A stretch of DNA of 64,000 nt from Rhizobium sp. BK650 (GCF_014195325.1 NZ_JACIBK010000001.1:186001-250000); one strand, 5' to 3'. Shown: positions 15,618-23,497, counted from the stretch's first letter. The notes: generated by a model not told the origin, from the letters alone. Translations and numbers: made by a program.

Positions 15618-16979
15618 TCAAGCGACCGCGACAGCCGAAGCGGCTGCGGCAGTCAATGTGCGGTGAATGGATTCGGCCGCATCGCGGCCATGAGCGACGG
15701 CAGATACGGTGAGGTCTTCGCCGCCGAAGACGCAGTCGCCGCCGGCCCACACACCTTCAATCGACGTGCGGCCGTCGGCATCCACGGCGATACGACCGGA
15801 TTCCATGCGCAACGCGCCGAGGCTCGAGGCCTCGAAGGTCTGGCCGATGGCTTTCAGGATGTGATCGGTGGTGATGACGCCGGTCTCGCCGGTGCCGGTG
15901 AGGCGGCCGTCGACGAGGCTTGTATATTCGACCTCGATCGCTGCCACCTTTCCATCCTGCGAGAGGATGGATTTCGGTGCCAGCCAGTGGCGGATGATGA
16001 CGCCCTTGGAAGTGGCGAGATCCTGCTCGAATTCCGAGGCGTTCATATGCTCCTTGCCGCGGCGGTAGCAGATGGTCACTTCCTCAGCGCCGAGCAGCTT
16101 TGCCTGCACGGCGGCGTCGATTGCCGTCATGCCGCCGCCCAAGACGACGACGCGGCGGCCGATGGCGATGTCGCCCTTGTTCTTGGCCTGACGGAGCGCG
16201 GCGATGAAATCGACGGCGTCATCGACACCCGGCAGGTTTTCGTTGTCGACGCGCAATGCGTTGACGCCGGCAAGCCCGAGGCCGAGAAAGACGGCATCAT
16301 ACTGGCTCTGCAGGTCGGCGAGCGAGAAATCGCGGCCGAGCTGCTCACCGTGCTTCACCTCGATGCCGCCGATCGAAAGGACGTAGTCGACTTCCTTCTG
16401 GGCGAAGTCATCGACCGTCTTGTAGGTGGCGATGCCATATTCGTTGAGGCCGCCGGATTTCGGCTTGGCGTCGTAAATCACGACCTCGTTGCCCTTGACC
16501 GCGAGGCGGTGGGCGGCGGCAAGGCCGGCGGGGCCTGCGCCGACGACGGCAATCCTCTTGCCGGTCGGCGCTGCGCGCCGGTAGAACTGCTTGCCGGCGG
16601 CCATGGCAGCATCCGTCGCATAGCGTTGCAGGCGGCCGATCTCGACGGGGCGCTCTTCGGCCGTGTTGCGCACACAGGCCTGCTCGCAGAGCTCTTCGGT
16701 GGGACAGACGCGGGCGCACATGCCGCCGAGGATGTTCTGGTCGAAGATCGTCTTCGCCGAACCCAAGGGATTGCCGGTCGAGATCTGGCGGATGAAGAGC
16801 GGGATGTCGATGGAGGTGGGACAGGCCGTCATGCACGGCGCGTCATAACAGAAATAACAGCGATCGGCTGCGACCAACGCTTCGTGATTGTCGAGGCGCG
16901 GATGAAGATCGGAGAAATTAGCCTCGTACTCGGCAGACGAAAGCCGGCCGGCACGAATCCCAGTTTCCAGACGTCCCAT
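15618..16979 (-). CDS. preT: NAD-dependent dihydropyrimidine dehydrogenase subunit PreT
   Basis: 453 residues. N-terminal Fe-S Cys motifs C41-x2-C44-x4-C49-x3-C53 and C88-x3-C92-x5-C98-x3-C102 match the glutamate-synthase small-subunit fold. An FAD-binding IAVVGAGPAGLAAAHRLA follows (about 144-160), then an NAD(P)-binding VVVLGGGMTAIDAAV (about 277-290) and a final GVWAGGDCVFGGEDL FAD motif. It passes electrons from NAD(P)H to PreA. It starts the leftward preTA operon, with a RutR-type operator 59-74 bp upstream. Confidence 0.95.
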   Translation of the reverse strand: MGRLETGIRAGRLSSAEYEANFSDLHPRLDNHEALVAADRCYFCYDAPCMTACPTSIDIPLFIRQISTGNPLGSAKTIFDQNILGGMCARVCPTEELCEQACVRNTAEERPVEIGRLQRYATDAAMAAGKQFYRRAAPTGKRIAVVGAGPAGLAAAHRLAVKGNEVVIYDAKPKSGGLNEYGIATYKTVDDFAQKEVDYVLSIGGIEVKHGEQLGRDFSLADLQSQYDAVFLGLGLAGVNALRVDNENLPGVDDAVDFIAALRQAKNKGDIAIGRRVVVLGGGMTAIDAAVQAKLLGAEEVTICYRRGKEHMNASEFEQDLATSKGVIIRHWLAPKSILSQDGKVAAIEVEYTSLVDGRLTGTGETGVITTDHILKAIGQTFEASSLGALRMESGRIAVDADGRTSIEGVWAGGDCVFGGEDLTVSAVAHGRDAAESIHRTLTAAAASAVAVA

Positions 16980-17037
16980 TGAAGTTCCCTCTTTATCGGT
17001 AACGACTAGTGAGGGAATCGTAACTCAGGTTCAAAAA

Positions 17038-17053
17038 TTTATCAAACGGTAAA
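17038..17053. promoter_or_regulatory. RutR-type operator upstream of preT
   Basis: On the minus strand the site reads TTTACCGTTTGATAAA, identical at 13 of 16 positions to the site at 9837-9852 and a partial fit (10 of 14) to the E. coli RutR box. Located upstream of the leftward preT start, it likely makes preTA part of the RutR-type regulon. Confidence 0.6.
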
Positions 17054-17206
17054 ATTTTGGCAATTTTCTTTCGTTGGCATCGTTTAACTGGCTGATTTTA
17101 TTTGCTGTGATGATTCTTTGAGCAGCCTCTGCCTTTCAGTTGGCTGGCAACCAGGATTTCGGCTTCCGGAAAAAATAACAAAAATCGAATTTTTTTCCGG
17201 ACTGAC

Positions 17207-17231
17207 GGAACCAAAGTTAACGCACGTAGTT
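17207..17231 (+). promoter_or_regulatory. candidate EcfG-type promoter of the sRNA
   Basis: GGAAC (17207-17211), 16-bp spacer, AGTT (17228-17231). The EcfG consensus in alphaproteobacteria is GGAAC-N16/17-CGTT, so there is one mismatch. The predicted start is near 17238-17240, just before the terminated non-coding stretch. Confidence 0.5.
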
Positions 17232-17237
17232 AATGCG

Positions 17238-17360
17238 ATATCCGAATGATGACCGCATCGACCCAACATGCGCGCCCCCAACCCATCATTCGGACGTACT
17301 CACGGTCCCCTCCCGGTGAGTGAAGACAGCTGGTGCGCCGCCCTCGCACCGGCTGTTTTT
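17238..17360 (+). ncRNA. candidate trans-acting sRNA with anti-Shine-Dalgarno loop (alpha-r14-like)
   Basis: No ORF is supported, but there is a promoter-like sequence, a hairpin ACTCAC (17298-17303) / GTGAGT (17316-17321) whose loop is GGTCCCCTCCCG, and a strong terminator hairpin 17327-17355 followed by five T. A CCCCTCCC loop can pair with Shine-Dalgarno sequences, as in rhizobial sRNAs of the alpha-r14 (NfeR1) type. About 120 nt is also right for that class. Family membership is from memory of the type, not from alignment. Confidence 0.55.
17327..17360 (+). terminator. Rho-independent terminator of the candidate sRNA
   Basis: Near-perfect 11-bp stem CAGCTGGTGCG (17327-17337) / CGCACCGGCTG (17345-17355), loop of 7, then TTTTT. 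No upstream rightward protein gene exists to need it, which supports a free-standing transcript. Confidence 0.85.
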
Positions 17361-17430
17361 CGTCAGGGCTGAGCAACCCCAGCAAAAGCGTGCAGCGGTT
17401 TGCGTTTGCAATTGCGCGAAAAACAACGTC

Positions 17431-18474
17431 TCAGGCGCGCTTCAGGATTTCGAATTCCGTTTCCGGAACCGTCAGGCGATATTCGATGCGGCCGGGCGCG
17501 AGCGTTAGTTCGGCCTTGCCGTTGACGGAAGAAGGCACTACGCGCTCCAGCACCGTGCGGCCGAAGCTGTTCTCGCTGAATTCGTGCACATCGGCTTTAT
17601 TGGGAAGCATTTCCACCCAGGTCAGCTCGATTGCCTGGCGGCCGGCGATGTCAGCCTCTCGGCAATTCAGCGTGATTGATGTCGCTCCGCTGGCGATTGC
17701 GCCGTAGGAGGCGGAATTGACGATCAACTCATGCAGCGCCAGGCCGAGATGCACGGCGGCGTTCGGCGTCAGATGGGCGTTGACACCAAAAATCGGCATG
17801 GCGCCGGATGGTTCCGGCCAATAGGGGGCGAACTGCTTTTCGGCAAGTTCGAACAGGAAGGCGCCGCGCCAGCTGGAATCGGTGATCAGATCCTGAGAGT
17901 TGGACAGCGACTGAAGGCGTCCACGGAATTTCGCGAGGAAAACATCGAGAGAAATGGTGTTGCGTGCGGTCTGGGTTGCGATGCCTTGGATAATGGCAAG
18001 CAGGTTCTTGGAGCGGTGGGAAAGCTCACGCAGAAGCGATTTCAGCACCTTTTCACGGTGCCTGCTTTCGGTGACTTCCGAGATGACCGAAAGCAGACCG
18101 TAATTGCTGCGCTCGCCTGTGCGCTGAACGTTCAGTTCGAATGTCCTGGTTTCGCCGTCGATGGTAACATCGATCTCGGCATTGCTGGTGGCGCCGGTCT
18201 CGAGCACCCTCTGCTTCATTGCGGCAAGCGATTTGCCGTGCGCTTCGCCAAACAGCGAGCCGTCATCTCCGCCGGCGATGAAACGCTTCTGGAAATGGGG
18301 GAGAAGATTTTCGACATAGACTATGGCAAGGCTCGCATCCTGGTACAGGATCGAGATAGCGGCGCTGGCGAGCGCACGCTCCATCATGGCCGCCTTGCCT
18401 TCGATGGTGAAAGGCGTTCCGGACAGTGGTCCAGTCGTATTCACTCGGCCGCCTTTCCTCAGTCCCTTCGACAT
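17431..18474 (-). CDS. HWE-family sensor histidine kinase (general stress response)
   Basis: 347 residues from the ATG at 18474. The N-terminal ~150 residues are a PAS-like sensing region ending in a PAC-like segment. The kinase core has the H-box ELSHRSKNLLAIIQGIA (phospho-acceptor His, about residue 172), the N-box LHELIVNSASYGA and the HWE signature Trp-x-Glu in LTWVEML. HWE/HisKA_2 kinases next to phyR usually phosphorylate PhyR. No transmembrane helices are evident, so sensing is cytoplasmic. An EcfG-type promoter lies 99-124 bp upstream, giving feedback. An additional upstream in-frame stretch to 18534 was discarded. Confidence 0.9.
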   Translation of the reverse strand: MSKGLRKGGRVNTTGPLSGTPFTIEGKAAMMERALASAAISILYQDASLAIVYVENLLPHFQKRFIAGGDDGSLFGEAHGKSLAAMKQRVLETGATSNAEIDVTIDGETRTFELNVQRTGERSNYGLLSVISEVTESRHREKVLKSLLRELSHRSKNLLAIIQGIATQTARNTISLDVFLAKFRGRLQSLSNSQDLITDSSWRGAFLFELAEKQFAPYWPEPSGAMPIFGVNAHLTPNAAVHLGLALHELIVNSASYGAIASGATSITLNCREADIAGRQAIELTWVEMLPNKADVHEFSENSFGRTVLERVVPSSVNGKAELTLAPGRIEYRLTVPETEFEILKRA

Positions 18475-18572
18475 ACGGAGAGTGTTACCCCTCCCGACAA
18501 AAACTGCCGGCCATTCTAAGAGCAAGCGCTGCAAAAACCGTTAAAGCCGCCAGTCCGCTCCGGCAGACCCGG

Positions 18573-18598
18573 AACGCATCCATTACTGTATTGGTTCC
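18573..18598 (-). promoter_or_regulatory. EcfG-type promoter of the HWE kinase gene
   Basis: On the minus strand GGAAC (18598-18594), 17-bp spacer, CGTT (18576-18573). This fits the EcfG consensus exactly and points to the kinase gene. Confidence 0.7.
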
Positions 18599-18618
18599 GG
18601 CGTCCCTGAAATTCCTGT

Positions 18619-19413
18619 TCAGGCGGCCACACGGGTCGTTTCATTGAAGAAAAGCGCCTGGCTGATCAGGGCCTTGACCATGTCCGGGTTGAAGGGCTTG
18701 GTGACGAGGAAGGTGGGCTCCGGCCGCTCCCCGGTCAGCAGTCTCTCGGGGAAAGCGGTGATGAAGATCACGGGAACGCTCGATGTCTTTAGAATATCGT
18801 TGACGGCATCGATGCCCGAACTGCCGTCGGCAAGCTGGATATCGGCCAGCACCATGCTCGGCTTCGTCCTATTATAGAGCGCGATTGCTTCCGTATGGGT
18901 GCGGGCGATGCCGGTGACGCGGTGGCCGAGGCTTTCGACCATCTGTTCGATATCCATAGCGATCAGCGGTTCGTCCTCGATAATCATGATATCGGTGGCG
19001 ACTTGAAGCGAGATCTCATGAGAAGCCTTGTCGAGCAGCTGCACGGTTTCCTCCTCGCTGACTTCGAGAATGTCGGCGATTTCCGAGATGCGGAAATTCT
19101 CGACCGAAGCAAGCAGGAAAGCCTGCCGGGCGAGGGGAGAAACCTTTGAGAGGTTCAGCGTCGCGCGCTGTTCCCAAGCATAGGGAGAGGAGGGCTCCGG
19201 AATCTCGACCGCAGTGGAACCAAACAGTTGCGTGAACAGTTTGTAGAGTGCGACGCGATCATTCGCGGTATCCGGGAATATGGTGAGATCTGCGATGATC
19301 GCCTCCAGGGCCGCTGCGACATAGGCGTCGCCAGAAGTCTGTGTGCCGGTAAGCGCGCGGGAATAGCGACGCAGATAAGGAAGGTGCGGCGCAATTCGAG
19401 TAGAAAGGGTCAT
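18619..19413 (-). CDS. phyR: general stress response regulator PhyR
   Basis: 264 residues from the ATG at 19413, preceded by GGGAG; the longer in-frame start at 19473 falls inside the promoter and is rejected. The N-terminal half is a sigma-like domain (ALTGTQTSGDAYVAAALEAI; SPLARQAFLLASVENFRISEIADIL). The C-terminal receiver domain has MIIEDEPLIAMDIEQM, the phospho-acceptor Asp in LADIQLADGSSG, a Thr in IFITAFPE and Lys in VTKPFNP. When phosphorylated, PhyR binds NepR and frees sigma EcfG. It is divergent from nepR-ecfG, the typical rhizobial layout. Confidence 0.96.
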   Translation of the reverse strand: MTLSTRIAPHLPYLRRYSRALTGTQTSGDAYVAAALEAIIADLTIFPDTANDRVALYKLFTQLFGSTAVEIPEPSSPYAWEQRATLNLSKVSPLARQAFLLASVENFRISEIADILEVSEEETVQLLDKASHEISLQVATDIMIIEDEPLIAMDIEQMVESLGHRVTGIARTHTEAIALYNRTKPSMVLADIQLADGSSGIDAVNDILKTSSVPVIFITAFPERLLTGERPEPTFLVTKPFNPDMVKALISQALFFNETTRVAA

Positions 19414-19459
19414 TAAAAACTCCCGTTTACGGGCCGGTAAATGGCTGCAACGGTCTGAA

Positions 19460-19484
19460 AACGCGGTTTTCATAAAAAAGTTCC
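19460..19484 (-). promoter_or_regulatory. EcfG-type promoter of phyR
   Basis: Minus strand GGAAC (19484-19480), 16-bp spacer, CGTT (19463-19460): a perfect consensus 47 bp upstream of the chosen phyR start. It implies positive autoregulation. Confidence 0.85.
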
Positions 19485-19493
19485 GACATGTGG

Positions 19494-19518
19494 GGAACTT
19501 TTTTTGCCGCGTCGCATT
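19494..19518 (+). promoter_or_regulatory. possible EcfG-type promoter of nepR-ecfG
   Basis: GGAAC (19494-19498), 16-bp spacer, CATT (19515-19518), one mismatch from CGTT. It mirrors the phyR promoter, and the two share an inverted AAAAAGTTCC...GGAACTTTTT. Plausible as the divergent autoregulated promoter. Confidence 0.45.
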
Positions 19519-19691
19519 ATTCTAGCCGACACAAATGAAGGGCGTCACGTTTTGACCCATGGCGAGGGGAATGATCTGCAGAATCAACGGTTTGAACGAA
19601 CCGGCCTAATCGGTCGCAGATCCGTTTCACTTAGCTTGCACAGTAGACTTTGCCTTTCATCCCAAGACAACAGGCAAGAAGCGATCCATTG

Positions 19692-19898
19692 ATGACGACA
19701 CAAAAGACAAAGGCATCCGACGAGCGCCAGGTAGAACTGCGGCCGAGCGATATATTGGATCCGAACAATCAGATCGGCGTGAGGCTACGATCGCTCTATG
19801 CTGCCGCTCAGGAGGAAGCCATTCCCGAGCGCTTCCTCGATCTGCTCGAAAAGCTCGATCAGGCCGAAATGATGGCCTCCGCCAAGATGGCCGAATAG
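19692..19898 (+). CDS. nepR: anti-sigma factor NepR
   Basis: 68 residues from the ATG at 19692. It contains the conserved NepR core IGVRLRSLYAAAQEEAIPERFLDLLEKL (two helices that clamp EcfG) and has a poorly ordered N-terminus, as usual. It lies 10 bp before ecfG. NepR holds EcfG inactive until phospho-PhyR competes for it. Confidence 0.95.
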   Translation: MTTQKTKASDERQVELRPSDILDPNNQIGVRLRSLYAAAQEEAIPERFLDLLEKLDQAEMMASAKMAE

Positions 19899-19908
19899 GA
19901 ATACCCGC

Positions 19909-20463
19909 ATGGATAAAGCGCAACCGAGCTTCAAGCGCGAACTCCTGGCGGCCCTGCCGAGCTTGCGTGCTTTTGCCATATCGCTGATCGGCCGGCACGA
20001 CCGCGCCGACGACCTGGTTCAGGACACCATCATGAAGGCCTGGGCCAAACAAGATCATTTCGAGATGGGCACCAACATGAAGGCCTGGCTCTTCACGATC
20101 CTGCGCAACGAGCTTTACAGCCAGATGCGCAAGAGCGGCCGTGAAGTGCAGGACAGCGACGGTTTGTTTACCGAATCCATGGCGACGCACCCGTCGCAAT
20201 ATGGCGCGCTCGATCTGCAGGACTTCAAGAAGGCGCTGGACCAGCTGCCGCCGGACCAGCGCGAAGCGATCATCCTGGTCGGCGCCTCGGGTTTCTCTTA
20301 TGAGGAAGCGGCGGAAATCTGCGGCTGCGCCGTCGGCACCATCAAGAGCCGCGTGAACCGCGCGCGCCAGCGCCTGCAGGAACTCCTGCAGATTTCTGGC
20401 GAGGCGGATTTCGGTCCGGACGCAACCTCGGCGCCGCTGACCTCGAAAGCCTTCGCCTTCTGA
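19909..20463 (+). CDS. ecfG: RNA polymerase sigma factor EcfG (general stress)
   Basis: 184 residues, an ECF15-type sigma. Region 2 is LRAFAISLIGRHDRADDLVQDTIMKAWAK (about 20-48) with the DDLVQD core, and region 4 is ALDQLPPDQREAIILVGASGFSYEEAAEICGCAVGTIKSRVNRARQRL (about 105-150). It directs RNA polymerase to GGAAC-N16/17-CGTT promoters; four good or near matches lie in this locus. It forms an operon with nepR and ends at a terminator. Confidence 0.96.
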   Translation: MDKAQPSFKRELLAALPSLRAFAISLIGRHDRADDLVQDTIMKAWAKQDHFEMGTNMKAWLFTILRNELYSQMRKSGREVQDSDGLFTESMATHPSQYGALDLQDFKKALDQLPPDQREAIILVGASGFSYEEAAEICGCAVGTIKSRVNRARQRLQELLQISGEADFGPDATSAPLTSKAFAF

Positions 20464-20486
20464 TCGACATGTTTCCTGGCAGGATG

Positions 20487-20514
20487 GCCGGCCGCCCCAA
20501 GGGCGCCGGCTTTT
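20487..20514 (+). terminator. Rho-independent terminator after ecfG
   Basis: Stem GCCGGC-(C)-GCCC / GGGC-GCCGGC with one bulge (20487-20510) followed by TTTT, 23 bp after the ecfG stop. Confidence 0.8.
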
Positions 20515-20601
20515 CGTTGGGATGCGGAGGGCGGCTTCCCTTGTGCATCTTTGCGTCAGCGCGACAGGAAAAACGTGGGGTGAAGGAAAGACGCGGCGGG
20601 G

Positions 20602-21003
20602 CTAATCGTCGCGCTTTGAGCCGACCAGATTGGCGGCGACGAAGGCGGCGGCGATACCCGCCATCAAGAGCGGCTGGGAGCGAACCAGGCCGAGACCGAC
20701 GGTTGCCAGAGATTCCAGAGCGGCGCGGCGCTCGCGGGCCCGGCGGGCTTCCCGGGCATTGATGACCGCCATGACAACGAGCACGACGATTGCGATCAGC
20801 AGCGCGCAGGCCGCCAGGAAGAGGGCTGCACCGATGGCGCCGTAGATGCCGGCAAGCCAGATGGCGCCGGCGGTAACGGCAAGCGCGTAAGCGGTCAGCA
20901 GAAAAAGCAACGCAACGGCGATGAAGATGCCGTTGCGCTTGGTGCGTTCCACCGTGCGGTGGATGCTCGTGCCGACGAGCAGGCTCAGGATCGGGGAGAG
21001 CAT
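20602..21003 (-). CDS. phage-holin-like/YqjE-type small membrane protein
   Basis: 133 residues from the ATG at 21003 (AGGAGG directly upstream). Two or three hydrophobic helices (about 27-50, 55-78 and a short one near 105-125) with a basic, Ala/Arg-rich linker (NAREARRARERRAALESL). This is the layout of the YqjE/holin-superfamily-III-like proteins that often follow DUF883 (YqjD/ElaB) genes, and a DUF883-like gene is indeed just upstream. It probably acts at the inner membrane under stress. Function not established. Confidence 0.7.
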   Translation of the reverse strand: MLSPILSLLVGTSIHRTVERTKRNGIFIAVALLFLLTAYALAVTAGAIWLAGIYGAIGAALFLAACALLIAIVVLVVMAVINAREARRARERRAALESLATVGLGLVRSQPLLMAGIAAAFVAANLVGSKRDD

Positions 21004-21007
21004 CGGG

Positions 21008-21105
21008 CCTCCTTGAGCAATTCCGGCAAAAGTGCCTAACAGTTGCGTTCGAAATTGCGTGAAAACAACGAGATAGAGTATTCCCAGCTTCGAAGGACGC
21101 GGAAA
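21008..21105 (-). repeat. RIME-like intergenic palindrome, partial copy
   Basis: On the minus strand the segment reads ...TCTATCTCGTTGTTTTCACGCAATT...CTTTTGCCGGAATTGCTC, the same consensus as copies at 30511-30585, 33119-33230, 34688-34796, 42722-42822 and 45100-45165. It separates the two small stress genes. Confidence 0.75.
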
Positions 21106-21109
21106 TGTT

Positions 21110-21451
21110 CTATCGGCGGGCGAACATGGCAAGGAGCAGGCCGAAGGCGGCAGCGGCGCCGACCGTTGCCAGCGGATGACGGCGGACCGTATTGCGGACT
21201 TCGCCGGCGCTGCGCATGTAGCTCTGCTGCAGTTCCTTCAGCAGATCCTCCCCGCGGCCGAGAATGTCTTCATAGCTTGCGGATGCCTGCGAACGCAGCT
21301 TCTCCCCTTGGTGGCGGGAGGTCTTGCCGAGAACATGGGTCAGTTCGGCGAGCTCTTCGCGAAGCGCCTCGATCTGATCCTCGATGCTGGTTTCGAGATT
21401 TCGGAGGGCGCCGTTGCGGCGGCGACTGGACTGAAAGAGGGAATAGGCCAT
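21110..21451 (-). CDS. DUF883-like (ElaB/YqjD-type) membrane-anchored protein
   Basis: 113 residues from the Met at 21451. A long amphipathic helix/coiled coil (about 20-80; ETSIEDQIEALREELAELTHV) is followed by NTVRRHPLATVGAAAAFGLLLAMF, a C-terminal glycine/alanine-rich anchor as in YqjD/ElaB, which bind ribosomes or membranes in stationary phase. A perfect EcfG-type promoter is 107-131 bp upstream, so it should be a general-stress gene, in line with its position beside the ecfG locus. Confidence 0.8.
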   Translation of the reverse strand: MAYSLFQSSRRRNGALRNLETSIEDQIEALREELAELTHVLGKTSRHQGEKLRSQASASYEDILGRGEDLLKELQQSYMRSAGEVRNTVRRHPLATVGAAAAFGLLLAMFARR

Positions 21452-21557
21452 GACTGTCTCCATAGCTGGGCGCGATATGCGCCGCCCGGTTTCGCGGGGT
21501 CAGCAGCATCCATGGCACAGCAAAGGGCGCCCGGCTTTGACCCAAATCATTGCGGAC

Positions 21558-21582
21558 AACGCATCTGGGTCGGAAAGGTTCC
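21558..21582 (-). promoter_or_regulatory. EcfG-type promoter of the DUF883-like gene
   Basis: Minus strand GGAAC (21582-21578), 16-bp spacer, CGTT (21561-21558): perfect consensus. It starts immediately after the hmuV stop codon region. Confidence 0.8.
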
Positions 21583-22377
21583 TCAGCCGACGGTCAGCGC
21601 GCTATGGGCAAGCACGAAAGGCGTGCCGTCGAGGGGCACTTTATTAACGCGCAGCGGGCAACCGAAAACGGCCTGCATCGTTGCGTCCGTGAGTACATCG
21701 TGCACATTGCCGGATGCGGCCTGGCGCCCGGATTTCATCAGCACGACCCTGTCGGCAAAGAGAGCAGTCAGATTGAGATCGTGCATGACCGCAATCACGC
21801 CGCCGCCGCGTTCGCAGAAGTTGCGCGCCAGTCCCATGATCGTCAGCTGATGGCTGATGTCGAGGCTGGAGACGGGCTCGTCCAGCAGCAGCCAGCATGG
21901 TTTGCCGTCCACGATCGGTTCGGCGATCTGGCAGAGCACGCGGGCCAGCTGCACGCGCTGCTGCTCTCCGCCCGAGAGCTCCTGATAAAACCGCGCCTCA
22001 AAGCCGCTGAGATCGACTGATGCGAGCGCTCCTGCTGCGGTCGCGTCTGCCTGATCCGGGTGAAGGTTGAGGCCGGACGTGAGCCCCATGCGCACGATCT
22101 CCCGGACCGTGAAAGGAAAGGAGATGGCACTTGCCTGGGGCAGAACCCCACGGATGGAGGCGAGCTGCCACGGCTTCAGCGTGCGCACCTCTTCGCCGTT
22201 CAGCCGCACCGAACCATCGTAGGCCAGTTCGCCGGAAATCGCCTTCATCGTCGTCGTCTTGCCGGAGCCGTTGGGCCCGGCAACGGCCGTCAGTTCACCC
22301 GCCTTCGCGGTAAAGGCGACATCCTGGACGATAGTCTTGCCGGAAAGGCGCACGCTGAGACCGGTAACTTCGATCAT
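21583..22377 (-). CDS. hmuV: haemin ABC importer ATP-binding protein HmuV
   Basis: 264 residues from the ATG at 22377, which gives MIEVTGLSVRL; the longer frame is antisense-derived. Motifs: Walker A GPNGSGKTT (about 33-41), signature LSGGEQQRVQLARVL (about 143-157), Walker B LLLDEPVSSLD (about 172-182), H-loop AVMHDLN. It powers haem import through HmuU. Last gene of hemP-hmuSTUV. Confidence 0.95.
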   Translation of the reverse strand: MIEVTGLSVRLSGKTIVQDVAFTAKAGELTAVAGPNGSGKTTTMKAISGELAYDGSVRLNGEEVRTLKPWQLASIRGVLPQASAISFPFTVREIVRMGLTSGLNLHPDQADATAAGALASVDLSGFEARFYQELSGGEQQRVQLARVLCQIAEPIVDGKPCWLLLDEPVSSLDISHQLTIMGLARNFCERGGGVIAVMHDLNLTALFADRVVLMKSGRQAASGNVHDVLTDATMQAVFGCPLRVNKVPLDGTPFVLAHSALTVG

Positions 22378-22387
22378 CGATACAAAC

Positions 22388-23497
22388 TCAAAAGGCAAGG
22401 CGCGAACGCTGCCGCAACAGGATCCAGAGGAAAAAGGGGCCGCCGACTGCTGCGGTGATAATCCCGATCGGCAGTTCGGCAGGTGCGACGATCGTGCGGG
22501 CGAGCACATCTGCGAAAATCAGCAGCGAGCCACCCAGCAGTGCCGCAGCCGGCAGCAGGAAGCGGTGATCCGGGCCGATCACCATACGCAATATATGCGG
22601 CACAACGATGCCGATAAAACCGATGCCGCCGCTGACGGCAACGGAAGCGCCGGTTGCTGCCGCTACGGTGACGATCGCAATATTCTTCAGCCGCTGAACC
22701 GGCACGCCCATGTGGAAGGCGGCCGCTTCGCCGAGCGTGATGGCGTTCAGGCCGCGCGCCATGAAGGGCAGGGCGACGAAGGACAGGAGGATGACGGGGC
22801 CGGCTGCTGATATCTTGATCCAGGTGGCGCCGGCGAGCGAGCCCATGCCCCAGAAGGTGAGGTCACGCAGCTGCTGGTCATTGGCCATGTAGATCAGCAC
22901 GCCCGTCAGCGCGCCGGCCAGGGCGCCGAGCGCGATGCCGGCAAGCAGCATGGTGGCGACGGATGTGCGGCCATTGCTGGTGGCAACCCGGTAAAGAGAA
23001 AGCGTCGTGACGAGCCCGCCGCCGAAGGCCGCAAGCGGGAGGGCATAAATGCCGAGCGCCAGATAGAAAGGCGCGGCGACGGAGCCGCCGAGCACGATCA
23101 TCACCACTGCACCCAGTCCAGCACCGGAGGAAACGCCGACAAGGCCGGGATCGGCCAGCGGATTGCGGAACAGGCCCTGCATGACCGTGCCGGAGACGGC
23201 AAGCGAGGCACCGATCAGAAAGCCCAGGATGGCGCGAGGCAGGCGGATATCGAAGATAATGATCCGGTCGCGTGCGCTGAGCGCGGTTTCGGATCCCGTG
23301 ATGTTTCTGACGACATCGAGAATGGAGGCATCCGACGCCCCTGTCGTGACGGAAAAGAGCAGGGCGAAAGCGGAAGCCACGACGAGGAAGGCGATGCCCA
23401 GCAGGGCAAGCCCGGTTCTGTCGCCCGCCTGCCGGCTTTCGAGAAATAGGGCTAACGGGGATCGCCTGTTTTCCATCATGGCTTCCGGAACGGCCAT
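22388..23497 (-). CDS. hmuU: haemin ABC importer permease HmuU (FecCD family)
   Basis: 369 residues with about ten membrane helices. FecCD motifs include RLPRAILGFLIGASLAVSG (about 84-102), MQGLFRNPLADPGLVGVSSGA and the C-terminal GGIGFIGIVVPHILRMVIGPDHR loop that contacts the ATPase. It forms the inner-membrane haem channel with HmuV. It lies 2 bp downstream of hmuT and 10 bp upstream of hmuV. Confidence 0.95.
   Translation of the reverse strand: MAVPEAMMENRRSPLALFLESRQAGDRTGLALLGIAFLVVASAFALLFSVTTGASDASILDVVRNITGSETALSARDRIIIFDIRLPRAILGFLIGASLAVSGTVMQGLFRNPLADPGLVGVSSGAGLGAVVMIVLGGSVAAPFYLALGIYALPLAAFGGGLVTTLSLYRVATSNGRTSVATMLLAGIALGALAGALTGVLIYMANDQQLRDLTFWGMGSLAGATWIKISAAGPVILLSFVALPFMARGLNAITLGEAAAFHMGVPVQRLKNIAIVTVAAATGASVAVSGGIGFIGIVVPHILRMVIGPDHRFLLPAAALLGGSLLIFADVLARTIVAPAELPIGIITAAVGGPFFLWILLRQRSRLAF

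Noticed and set aside
14325..16982. 885-residue open frame on the plus strand
   Set aside because: It lies antisense to preA and preT, whose Fe-S, FAD and FMN motifs are complete; the open frame is a GC-codon shadow.
16980..17206. riboswitch upstream of preT
   Set aside because: No known pyrimidine riboswitch pattern; the region is better explained by an operator and promoter.
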